Shown here piece after piece: positions 7,237 through 13,023 of a stretch of 13,023 nucleotides of DNA. This DNA is from an uncultured Clostridia bacterium. Lineage in GTDB: Bacteria; Bacillota; Clostridia; TANB77; CAG-508. Location of the stretch: contig CAKPLT010000023.1 of NCBI GenBank assembly GCA_934167755.1, positions 1 through 13,023 of the forward strand, in the 5' to 3' direction. A program made the translations under genes and the position numbers. The notes under the pieces are model-generated. The model was not told the DNA's origin, did not search any database, and was given only the letters and a program-made list of their open reading frames with translations. How positions within the stretch are numbered: the first letter of the stretch is position 1; each line of letters starts with the position of its first letter.

Positions 7237-10200
7237 TTATTTAATAACTTCAACATCAAGCATTAATTTTTCACCATTTATACTTACTTCTGTATAAGTA
7301 TCTCTTTTTGTATTAAATGCTACATTTTCAGTTAATGTTTCTTTTTTGATTTCTGTTTCAAACTTCTTTACAAGTTCTTCTAACATCTCGTTTTCAGATA
7401 CATATAGGTTTATTTTATCTAAAACTTCAAATCCTTTATCTTTTCTCATATTTTGAACCTTTGATAAGATTTCTCTTACATATCCTTCTTCTTTTAATTC
7501 AGGAGTTATCGTTGTATCTAGTACTACTCCTATTTCACCTTCACCAGCAAATGCAAATCCTTCTTTTCCTTGCATTGTAACAAGTAAATTTTCAGATGTT
7601 AATTCTATTTGTGTTCCATCAATATCTATATACTCTACTCCACCATTTTTCACTTTATTTGCTAAGTCCATTTGGTTTAATTTTAAAATTGTTTCTCTTA
7701 TTTTTGGTATTAATTTTCCATATTCTTTTCCTAATACTGGTAAATTTGGTTTTATTTCAAAATGAACATATTCATTCATGTTTGCACCTAAATCTACTTC
7801 TTTTACATTTAATTCTTCTTTTACTATATTTCCATAGTATTCAGGTAAAGTATCTACAGATATTAACATTTTTGAAAGTGGTTGTCTATTCTTAATATTT
7901 GCTGAATTTCTTGCACTTCTTCCTAATTTTACTAATGAATAAGCTAAATCCATTTCATTTTCAAGTTTTTTATCTATAGCTTTTTCATCAACTTCTGGCC
8001 ATAAGCATAAATGAACACTTTCAGGTGCTTTTTCATCTAATCCTACAACTAAGTTTTGATAAATTTCATCTGTCATAAATGGTACAAATGGTGCTGATAT
8101 TTTTATTAAGTTTACTAATACTTTATATAATGTTGTATATGCTCCTATCTTATCATCTGTTAATTCTTCTCCCCAGAATCTTTCTCTGTTTGTACGAACA
8201 TACCAATTTGAAAGTTCATCTGTAAAGCTTTCTATTTGTAATGCTGCACTTGTTATATCGTATTTATCTAATTTTTCTGCCACTTCTTTTATTAATGTAT
8301 TTAATTTTGACATTATCCATTTATCCATTATGTTTTCAGATTTAAAATCAGAATATTTATTAGGATTAAATTGGTCTATTTCTGCATATAAAACATAGAA
8401 TGAATATACATTCCATAATGTGCTTAAAAAGCCTCTTTGTGTTTCTTGTACATTATTTAGTCCTAATCTTGTAGGTAGCCAAGGTGCTGAACATGTATAG
8501 AAATGCCATCTTGTTGCATCTGCCCCAACTGAATCTAATAATACCATTGGGTCTACTCCATTTTTCTTTGATTTAGACATCTTTTGTCCTTTTTCATCTA
8601 ATACATGACCTAATACTATACAATTTTCATATGATGGCTTATCAAACAAACATGTTGATATAGCTAGTAATGTATAGAACCATCCTCTTGTTTGGTCAAT
8701 TGCTTCTGAAATGAATTGTGCTGGGAAATGTTTTTCAAATTCTTCCTTATTTTCAAATGGATAATGTAATTGTGCAAATGGCATTGAGCCTGAATCAAAC
8801 CAGCAATCTATTACTTCTTTGAATCTTGTCATTTCTTTTCCACACTCTGGACATTTTAAGTGTACATTATCAATATAAGGTTTGTGTAATTCTATTTCGT
8901 CTGGACAATCAATTGCTTTTTCTTTTAATTCAGCAATTGATCCAATACACTCTTCATGTCCACATTCGCATTTCCAAACTGGTAGTGGTGTTCCCCAATA
9001 TCTATCTCTTGAAATTCCCCAATCTATTACATTTTCAAGGAATTTTCCAAATCTTCCAGTTCTTATTGTATCAGGATACCAATTTATTTTGTTATTATTT
9101 GTAACTAGTTCATCTCTTAGTTTCGTCATTGCAACAAACCAACTCTCTTTTGGATAATATAAAAGTGGTGTGTCACATCTCCAACAATGTGGATATGAAT
9201 GTAAATGTTTTTCTTTTGCAAATAATTTTCCATTTTCTGCTAACCATTTACAAATATCTTCATTGCAATCTCTAACAAATTTCCCTGCCCATGGTTCAAC
9301 TTCTGGTACAAATTTTCCAGATTTATCTACTAAATTTACAAATGCTATTCCATTTTGTTTTGCAACTAAACTATCATCTTCACCATAAGCTGGTGCTATA
9401 TGTACAATTCCAGTACCATCTTCTATTGTTACATAATCTCCATGTATTACTTCAAAAGCTTTTCCATCTACTTTAGCAAATGGCATTAATTGTTCATATT
9501 TGGTTCCTAATAACTCTGTTCCTTTAAATTCTTTAACTATTTCATAAGGTGTTTCTTTTAATACATTTGTTAATAAATCCTTGGCTAATATATAATTTTC
9601 ATATATTGGTTCATCATCTGTTCCAATATTTGCTTTTACTTCAACATATGTATATGCTTTGTTAACACATAAAGCTAAGTTTGATGGTAATGTCCATGGT
9701 GTTGTTGTCCATGCCAATATATATTTATCTTCTCCAACCACTTTGAATTTTGCAATACAAGTTAAGTCTTTTACATCTTTATAACCTTGTGCAACTTCAT
9801 GTGATGATAATGCTGTTCCACATCTTGGGCAATATGGCATAACCTTGTGTCCTTCATATAATAGTCCCTTTTTCCACATTTCTTTTAAAGCCCACCATAC
9901 TGATTCTATATAATCATTATGATATGTTACATATGGATTTTCCATATCAACCCAATATCCAACTTTATTTGTCATTTCTTCCCACATATGTACATATGTG
10001 AATACACTTTCTTTACATTCTTTTACAAATTTTTCTACACCATATTCTTCAATTTGTTCTTTTCCTGATATGCCAAGTTTTTTCTCAATTTCAAGTTCAA
10101 CTGGTAATCCATGTGTATCCCATCCAGCTTTTCTATCAACATGATAACCTTTCATAACCTTATATCTTGGGATAATATCTTTCATTACTCTTGTTTCGAT

Positions 10201-10374
10201 ATGTCCAACATGTGGCTTTCCATTTGCTGTTGGTGGTCCATCATAAAATGTGAAATATCTTTTTCCTTCATTCATATCAAAATTTTTCTTTATGATATTT
10301 TTTTGTTTCCACATCTTTGCAACTTCATTTTCCATTCCTACAAATCCATTTTTTAATTCTACTTTTTTGTACAT
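7237..10374 (-). CDS. ileS: isoleucyl-tRNA synthetase, long (type 2-like) form
   Basis: This class I synthetase charges tRNA-Ile in the cytoplasm. At 1045 aa it is longer than the roughly 920-aa type 1 bacterial enzyme and fits the type 2 form common in Clostridia. Hallmarks are the HIGH motif HVGH (55-58), the KMSKS loop (598-602), and an editing domain inserted at about 185-405 with TTTPWTLPSN (223-232) and GTGIVHIAPAYGEDD (320-334). Cysteine pairs at 182/185, 397/400, 469/471/476 and 508/511 may bind zinc. DWGISRDRYWGTPLPVW (451-467) and the anticodon-binding and C-terminal domains follow. The ATG at 10374 has AAGGAGGA 6 bases upstream. Expression should respond to uncharged tRNA-Ile through the T-box at 11102-10858, with the DUF1653 gene lying between. 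A terminator follows. Confidence 0.98.
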   Translation of the reverse strand: MYKKVELKNGFVGMENEVAKMWKQKNIIKKNFDMNEGKRYFTFYDGPPTANGKPHVGHIETRVMKDIIPRYKVMKGYHVDRKAGWDTHGLPVELEIEKKLGISGKEQIEEYGVEKFVKECKESVFTYVHMWEEMTNKVGYWVDMENPYVTYHNDYIESVWWALKEMWKKGLLYEGHKVMPYCPRCGTALSSHEVAQGYKDVKDLTCIAKFKVVGEDKYILAWTTTPWTLPSNLALCVNKAYTYVEVKANIGTDDEPIYENYILAKDLLTNVLKETPYEIVKEFKGTELLGTKYEQLMPFAKVDGKAFEVIHGDYVTIEDGTGIVHIAPAYGEDDSLVAKQNGIAFVNLVDKSGKFVPEVEPWAGKFVRDCNEDICKWLAENGKLFAKEKHLHSYPHCWRCDTPLLYYPKESWFVAMTKLRDELVTNNNKINWYPDTIRTGRFGKFLENVIDWGISRDRYWGTPLPVWKCECGHEECIGSIAELKEKAIDCPDEIELHKPYIDNVHLKCPECGKEMTRFKEVIDCWFDSGSMPFAQLHYPFENKEEFEKHFPAQFISEAIDQTRGWFYTLLAISTCLFDKPSYENCIVLGHVLDEKGQKMSKSKKNGVDPMVLLDSVGADATRWHFYTCSAPWLPTRLGLNNVQETQRGFLSTLWNVYSFYVLYAEIDQFNPNKYSDFKSENIMDKWIMSKLNTLIKEVAEKLDKYDITSAALQIESFTDELSNWYVRTNRERFWGEELTDDKIGAYTTLYKVLVNLIKISAPFVPFMTDEIYQNLVVGLDEKAPESVHLCLWPEVDEKAIDKKLENEMDLAYSLVKLGRSARNSANIKNRQPLSKMLISVDTLPEYYGNIVKEELNVKEVDLGANMNEYVHFEIKPNLPVLGKEYGKLIPKIRETILKLNQMDLANKVKNGGVEYIDIDGTQIELTSENLLVTMQGKEGFAFAGEGEIGVVLDTTITPELKEEGYVREILSKVQNMRKDKGFEVLDKINLYVSENEMLEELVKKFETEIKKETLTENVAFNTKRDTYTEVSINGEKLMLDVEVIK

Positions 10375-10386
10375 AAAATTTCCTCC

Positions 10387-10439
10387 TTACCAGTAGGGAC
10401 ACTCATAAATGGTAATTTTTTTTACCACTAGGGACACCC
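10387..10439 (+). repeat. inverted REP-like repeat, left copy (family 2)
   Basis: It begins TTACCAGTAGGGACACTC and its first 29 bases (10387-10415) are perfectly complementary to 10825-10853. The 29-mer has TTACCA/TGGTAA ends and can fold locally. The second half, TTACCACTAGGGACACCC (10422-10439), repeats the first 18 bases with two mismatches. The outer end overlaps the ileS Shine-Dalgarno (10388-10381) by two bases. Confidence 0.85.
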
Positions 10440-10477
10440 TTCTTCATATTTTTAATTTAATTATTTTATTTCTATAT

Positions 10478-10735
10478 TTATCTTTTGAATTCTTTTGCTA
10501 CACTTTTAATGTCTTGTAGCTCAAATCTATATTTTTGCTTTACATTTGGGTATTTTTCATGGTCCACCTCTGATAAAAACATATCTTTGGGTCTTATCCA
10601 TAAACTCCCGTCATCATATAGCTTTCTATATACAACCATTTCTTCTTTTGTTTCAGAATATTTCGCAATATCTTCTACTAAATAATAATCTCCTTTAAAA
10701 TGCTTGTAGATTCCTTTAATTTTTAGTTCTCTCAT
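10478..10735 (-). CDS. DUF1653 family protein, 85 aa
   Basis: The sequence KGIYKHFKGDYYLVEDIAKYSETKEEMVVYRKLYDDGSLWIRPKDMFLSEV (about residues 7-57) matches the pattern I know for DUF1653: G-Y-HFKG-Y-V--A-HSET-E--VVYR-LY----LW-RP--MF. This is a small domain of unknown biochemical role. The C-terminus (about 65-85) is a short basic tail. The ATG at 10735 has AGGAGGT 5 bases upstream. The gene lies between two inverted repeat copies and between the T-box terminator and ileS, so it should be transcribed only when the T-box antiterminates. It may be a passenger of the repeat-bounded unit. A partner role with IleRS is possible, but nothing in the sequence supports one. Confidence 0.88.
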   Translation of the reverse strand: MRELKIKGIYKHFKGDYYLVEDIAKYSETKEEMVVYRKLYDDGSLWIRPKDMFLSEVDHEKYPNVKQKYRFELQDIKSVAKEFKR

Positions 10736-10800
10736 TTGCTACCTCCTAAAATTTTACCAGTATAGATATCTTTGATTAATATTAAATATTTTTAGTTAAT

Positions 10801-10853
10801 GGGTGTCCACATTGATAAATTTTTTTACCATTTATGAGTGTCCCTACTGGTAA
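10801..10853 (-). repeat. inverted REP-like repeat, right copy (family 2)
   Basis: On the minus strand it starts TTACCAGTAGGGACAC (from 10853) and is identical to the left copy for 29 bases. It then diverges in an AT-rich part and ends in GGACACCC, pairing with GGGTGTCC of the other copy. It begins immediately after the T-run of the T-box terminator. Confidence 0.85.
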
Positions 10854-10857
10854 AAAT

Positions 10858-10890
10858 AAAAAATCCTAATATGAAATAATCATATTAGGA
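10858..10890 (-). terminator. T-box regulatory terminator
   Basis: A perfect 10-bp stem TCCTAATATG/CATATTAGGA (10890-10881, 10873-10864) with a 7-base loop, then TTTTTT (10863-10858) in transcript sense. The bases just before it (TTCG) follow the T-box sequence closely, as expected for the mutually exclusive fold. Confidence 0.92.
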
Positions 10891-11102
10891 CGAATTTTTA
10901 TTTTTCCGCGGTACCACCTATTTTAATATTTAATACTAATAATGTTTTGCTTATTAGTTATTATATTCTCTCAATTATCTTTAACGCAGATTTACGGCAA
11001 ACTTATTTTTTCCTTCTTTTTTTCAGTTTTGCAACTAACTTGGTGATAATAAATAATTTTTACTTTCAAACTCACACCATTTGTTTGATTCTCTCTTAAG
11101 AT
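10858..11102 (-). promoter_or_regulatory. T-box leader (tRNA-Ile sensing) of the DUF1653-ileS unit
   Basis: The canonical T-box sequence AGGTGGTACCGCGG is at 10919-10906 and pairs in competition with the terminator. Stem I is closed by TATCTT (11102-11097) with AAGATA (10982-10977), and an AGAGAG motif follows its 5' strand. CAAAC (11087-11083) pairs with GTTTG (11002-10998). The 3' strand between these helices holds ATC at 10991-10989, the best candidate specifier codon for isoleucine. Stem III is ACTAATAA/TTATTAGT (10958-10951, 10942-10935). The mechanism (uncharged tRNA-Ile stabilises the antiterminator) is established for the class. Together with the promoter, the repeat and AT-rich spacer, this accounts for the gene-free stretch 10736-11339. 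Confidence 0.95.
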
Positions 11103-11159
11103 ATTACATTATTTACCTTGTCCTCGTTTTTGTTTTTGTTTATTGTTTTTATGTATAGT

Positions 11160-11187
11160 ATTATATCATATTTTTTTCCTTTTGCAA
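11160..11187 (-). promoter_or_regulatory. sigma-A type promoter of the T-box leader
   Basis: TTGCAA (11187-11182), 16-base spacer, perfect TATAAT (11165-11160). The start would be near 11153, about 50 bases before Stem I. The plus-strand sspH gene diverges from this region. Confidence 0.75.
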
Positions 11188-11339
11188 GTTTTTTTCGTAA
11201 TTTTTTTATTCATATTTAATTTTTTTTGTGCATATTTTTTCTTTTTATGTATATACTTATTATATATTTTAAAATTACATAAGTAAAAACATTATTATTA
11301 TATATTATTGCACTTTTATGTAATAGAATGGAGGTTTTT

Positions 11340-11522
11340 ATGAATTATAATAGAGTTAAAGATATTCTAAATAATAAAGAAAAAGTTGATATTTTTTGTG
11401 ATGAAAGACCTGTTTGGATTCAAGGAATAAATAATCATATTGCTAAAGTCGGTTTTGTTGATAATTTTGAAGAGCGTGATGTTTTTATTGAAGATTTATA
11501 TGAACGAAATTTATATAATTAA
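11340..11522 (+). CDS. sspH: small acid-soluble spore protein, H type
   Basis: At 60 aa, the pattern NRVKDILNNKEKVDIFCDERPVWIQGI...A-V...ERDVFIEDLYE follows the H-type small acid-soluble spore protein family (RVKEIL-S---I-V-Y-G-PVWI...V-V--L-E), made in the forespore and packed in the spore core. The start is ATG 11340, because GGAGG (11330-11334) lies 5 bases before it; the upstream in-frame ATG at 11328 overlaps that site. It is the only clear plus-strand gene here, convergent with rpsR and sharing its terminator. Upstream DNA is extremely AT-rich and I could not place a convincing sigma-F or sigma-G promoter. Its presence supports a spore-forming host. The symbol is by family resemblance. 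Confidence 0.82.
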   Translation: MNYNRVKDILNNKEKVDIFCDERPVWIQGINNHIAKVGFVDNFEERDVFIEDLYERNLYN

Positions 11523-11536
11523 ATTTTTCGAACACA

Positions 11537-11574
11537 AAAAAGGAAATTCAGAAATATTTCTGATTTTCCTTTTT
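11537..11574. terminator. bidirectional terminator between sspH and rpsR
   Basis: A long stem centred at 11555/11556 (AAGGAAA-TCAGAAA with TTTCTGA-TTTCCTT) has one T-T mismatch and A/T runs on both outer sides. It ends both the plus-strand spore gene (stop 15 bases away) and rpsR (stop 5 bases away). Confidence 0.88.
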
Positions 11575-11579
11575 ATTTT

Positions 11580-11864
11580 TTAGTCTTTTGATGCATATGG
11601 TAATATTGCAATATGTCTTGCTCTTTTTACAGCAAGTGTTATGTCTCTTTGATGTTTTGCACAAGCACCTGTTGTTCTTCTTGGTAAGATTTTTCCTTTA
11701 TCATTGATGAATTTTTTTAATTGTTCAGGATTTTTATAATCTAATACAAAGTTTTTGTCATTACATAATGCACAAACTTTTTTTCTTTGTTTTCTGAACT
11801 TTGGATTGAAATCATCATCATAATTGTTGTTTCTGTTATTTCTTTTTTTACCTTTTTCTGCCAT
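11580..11864 (-). CDS. rpsR: 30S ribosomal protein S18
   Basis: S18 binds S6 on the platform of the small ribosomal subunit. The 94 residues contain the family core YKNPEQLKKFINDKGKILPRRTTGACAKHQRDITLAVKRARHIAILPY (43-90). CALC (31-34) with Cys68 and His71 makes this the zinc-binding form of S18; many bacteria have a form without these cysteines. The N-terminus is a basic, asparagine-rich tail. The ATG at 11864 has AAGGAGG about 8 bases upstream. It is the last gene of rpsF-ssb-rpsR, 49 bases after ssb, followed directly by a terminator. Confidence 0.97.
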   Translation of the reverse strand: MAEKGKKRNNRNNNYDDDFNPKFRKQRKKVCALCNDKNFVLDYKNPEQLKKFINDKGKILPRRTTGACAKHQRDITLAVKRARHIAILPYASKD

Positions 11865-11913
11865 TTATATTCCCCTCCTTGTTTTAAAATGGTATATTCT
11901 TATTTTTTATTCT

Positions 11914-12351
11914 TTAAAATGGTAAATCATCACTTGAAGACATTTCAAAATCTGAGCTTCCTGATGATATGGCACCTGGCATAGCACTGCCAAATGTATT
12001 TTCAAATGAAGAGCTTGAAGCTTCTCCATCTCTCTTGCTATCAGCAAAATATGCTTCCTCAGCAACTACTTCTGTAACATAGTGTTTTTGACCTTGGTCA
12101 TCATCCCATGTTCTTGTTTGAATTCTTCCTATAATTCCAACTTGTTGACCTTTCTTAAAGTATTTACCGCAAAATTCTCCTAATTTACTCCAAGCAACTA
12201 TGTTTATAAAATCTGCTTGTCTTTCTTCTCCTTGTCTTACAAATCTTCTGTTTACTGCTAATGAGAATGATGCTACTACTGTATTGTTTGTTTGTGTATA
12301 TCTTACTTCTGGGTCTCTTGTTAATCTACCCATTAAAATTACTTTGTTCAT
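11914..12351 (-). CDS. ssb: single-stranded DNA-binding protein
   Basis: At 145 aa, the OB-fold is at residues 1-105 (MNKVILMGRLTRDPEVRYT, FSLAVNRRF, ADFINIVAWSKLGEFCGKYFKKGQQVGIIGRI). A low-complexity Ser/Gly linker follows, then the acidic tip SSSDDLPF that recruits replication and repair proteins. It coats single-stranded DNA as a tetramer. Its place between rpsF and rpsR is the classical Firmicutes order. The start at ATG 12351 gives the standard N-terminus, though the ribosome site is weak or distant (AGGAAGG, about 14 bases). It depends on transcription from the rpsF promoter region. Confidence 0.97.
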   Translation of the reverse strand: MNKVILMGRLTRDPEVRYTQTNNTVVASFSLAVNRRFVRQGEERQADFINIVAWSKLGEFCGKYFKKGQQVGIIGRIQTRTWDDDQGQKHYVTEVVAEEAYFADSKRDGEASSSSFENTFGSAMPGAISSGSSDFEMSSSDDLPF

Positions 12352-12417
12352 ATTTTATCACTTTACCTTCCTACTTTATTTCAGGCCCCTATGTTTCCTA
12401 TTTTTTTATCTTTTCAA

Positions 12418-12696
12418 TTATTTTTTAATTGTGATGAATTTTAGTATTTCATCTGTTATTCTGTAGATTCTTTCTAATTCTGCTATAGCTTCTGGATTAG
12501 ATTCAAAATTGATTTGTACATAAAATGCTTCTTTATTTTTTTTGATTTCATATGCTAATTTTCTTTTTCCCATGTCTATAACTTCTTCTACTTTTCCATT
12601 TTCATTTATTAATCCTGTAAATTTGTCTTCTAAAGCTTTTAATCCTGCTTCGTCAACATTTGGATTAATAATGATAACACTTTCGTATTTGTTCAT
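12418..12696 (-). CDS. rpsF: 30S ribosomal protein S6
   Basis: S6 is the S18 partner on the small-subunit platform. The 92 residues show the family pattern YESVIIINPN (4-13), VIDMGKRKLAYEIKKNKEAFYVQINFES (40-67) and the C-terminal ERIYRITDEILKFITIKK. I chose ATG 12696 because AGGAGG (12710-12705) lies 8 bases upstream; the longer GTG start at 12705 overlaps that site. First gene of rpsF-ssb-rpsR. The leader can fold into two hairpins (separate entry). It has the same strand and lies just after the tRNA-Gly terminator. Confidence 0.97.
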   Translation of the reverse strand: MNKYESVIIINPNVDEAGLKALEDKFTGLINENGKVEEVIDMGKRKLAYEIKKNKEAFYVQINFESNPEAIAELERIYRITDEILKFITIKK

Positions 12697-12721
12697 TATT
12701 TTCACCTCCTCTTGGATATAT

Positions 12722-12776
12722 AACCCATACTTTGTAATAATGTATGAGCAAGGTTTGGCTTTGTTATTGTAAAGCC
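12722..12776 (-). promoter_or_regulatory. structured leader of rpsF, candidate S6:S18 autoregulatory site
   Basis: In transcript sense, GGCTTT/AAAGCC (12776-12771, 12762-12757) forms one hairpin. A second has AACC (12756-12753) with GGTT (12725-12722) and CATAC (12746-12742) with GTATG (12730-12726), with a one-sided bulge between the two helices. It ends about 11 bases before the Shine-Dalgarno. rpsF leaders are known to bind S6:S18 in many bacteria. I did not find the CCG bulge expected of that motif, so the link is tentative. Confidence 0.4.
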
Positions 12777-12804
12777 ACTGTTCTGTCTATATTTTCTTTA
12801 TGCT

Positions 12805-12837
12805 AAAAATAAAAACAAACGATTTCCCGTTTGTTTT
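12805..12837 (-). terminator. rho-independent terminator after the tRNA-Gly genes
   Basis: A perfect 10-bp stem AAAACAAACG/CGTTTGTTTT (12812-12821, 12828-12837) with a 6-base loop, followed in the minus-strand transcript by TTTTTATTTTT. It starts 4 bases after the CCA end of the nearest tRNA. Confidence 0.88.
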
Positions 12838-12840
12838 ATC

Positions 12841-12914
<74 letters not shown>

Positions 12915-12951
12915 ATGTACAATACAAGGAAATTCCATTTAGATTTATTTT

Positions 12952-13023
<72 letters not shown>

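Noticed and set aside
10753..10769. TTACCAGTA near the DUF1653 ribosome site, resembling the start of the family 2 repeat
   Set aside because: Only the first nine bases match well; the GGGACAC part is lost. It could be a decayed copy but is too short to call.
11045..11047. ATC in the apical part of T-box Stem I as specifier codon
   Set aside because: It falls at a TGGTG/CACCA helix near the apex. The ATC at 10991-10989, between the lower Stem I helices, is in the expected place.

Overview
The window is AT-rich DNA with strong AGGAGG-type ribosome binding sites, a small acid-soluble spore protein gene, a T-box-controlled ileS and encoded tRNA CCA ends. Together these point to a spore-forming member of the Clostridia (Bacillota). 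No species can be named from the sequence alone. Nearly all genes lie on the minus strand, so the window is best read from high to low coordinates.

Layout, in transcription order. (1) 12841-13023: two apparently identical tRNA-Gly(TCC) genes, the second cut by the window edge, ending in a rho-independent terminator. (2) 12696-11580: the ribosomal/replication operon rpsF-ssb-rpsR with a structured leader, ending in a terminator shared with the convergent sspH-like spore gene (11340-11522, plus strand). (3) 11187-7141: an ileS unit with its own promoter, a complete T-box leader, a DUF1653 gene and a long type-2-like isoleucyl-tRNA synthetase, ending in a terminator. (4) 7122-6503: a small gene for a coiled-coil protein with Trp heptads, bracketed by short inverted repeats and followed by a terminator. 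(5) 6503-6361: a non-coding stretch dense in inverted repeats, including a possible pseudoknot. (6) 6353-1220: a promoter followed by queA-tgt (queuosine tRNA modification), then a membrane-anchored WG-repeat protein, a DUF4321 membrane protein and a two-pass membrane protein of unknown family. (7) 1174-101: two hypothetical genes, each with a good promoter of its own.

The most unusual structure is in the ileS unit. The DUF1653 gene sits between two inverted copies of a roughly 53-base repeat, with a 29-base arm that is perfect between the copies. The unit lies exactly between the T-box terminator and the ileS ribosome binding site. Removing it in silico leaves a compact T-box-to-ileS leader, so it looks like an inserted cassette. 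A second repeat type (core GGACCGGGTACATAATT) occurs twice between queA and tgt and once after the last gene of that operon. The two repeat types share a TACCAG...TAGGGAC...ATAA skeleton and look like REP elements. No transposase gene is visible here.

The other curiosities concern translation starts. One gene has its Shine-Dalgarno 37 bases from its ATG with a hairpin in between. One gene has a leader hairpin made of Shine-Dalgarno and anti-Shine-Dalgarno arms. queA has an ambiguous start inside a hairpin.
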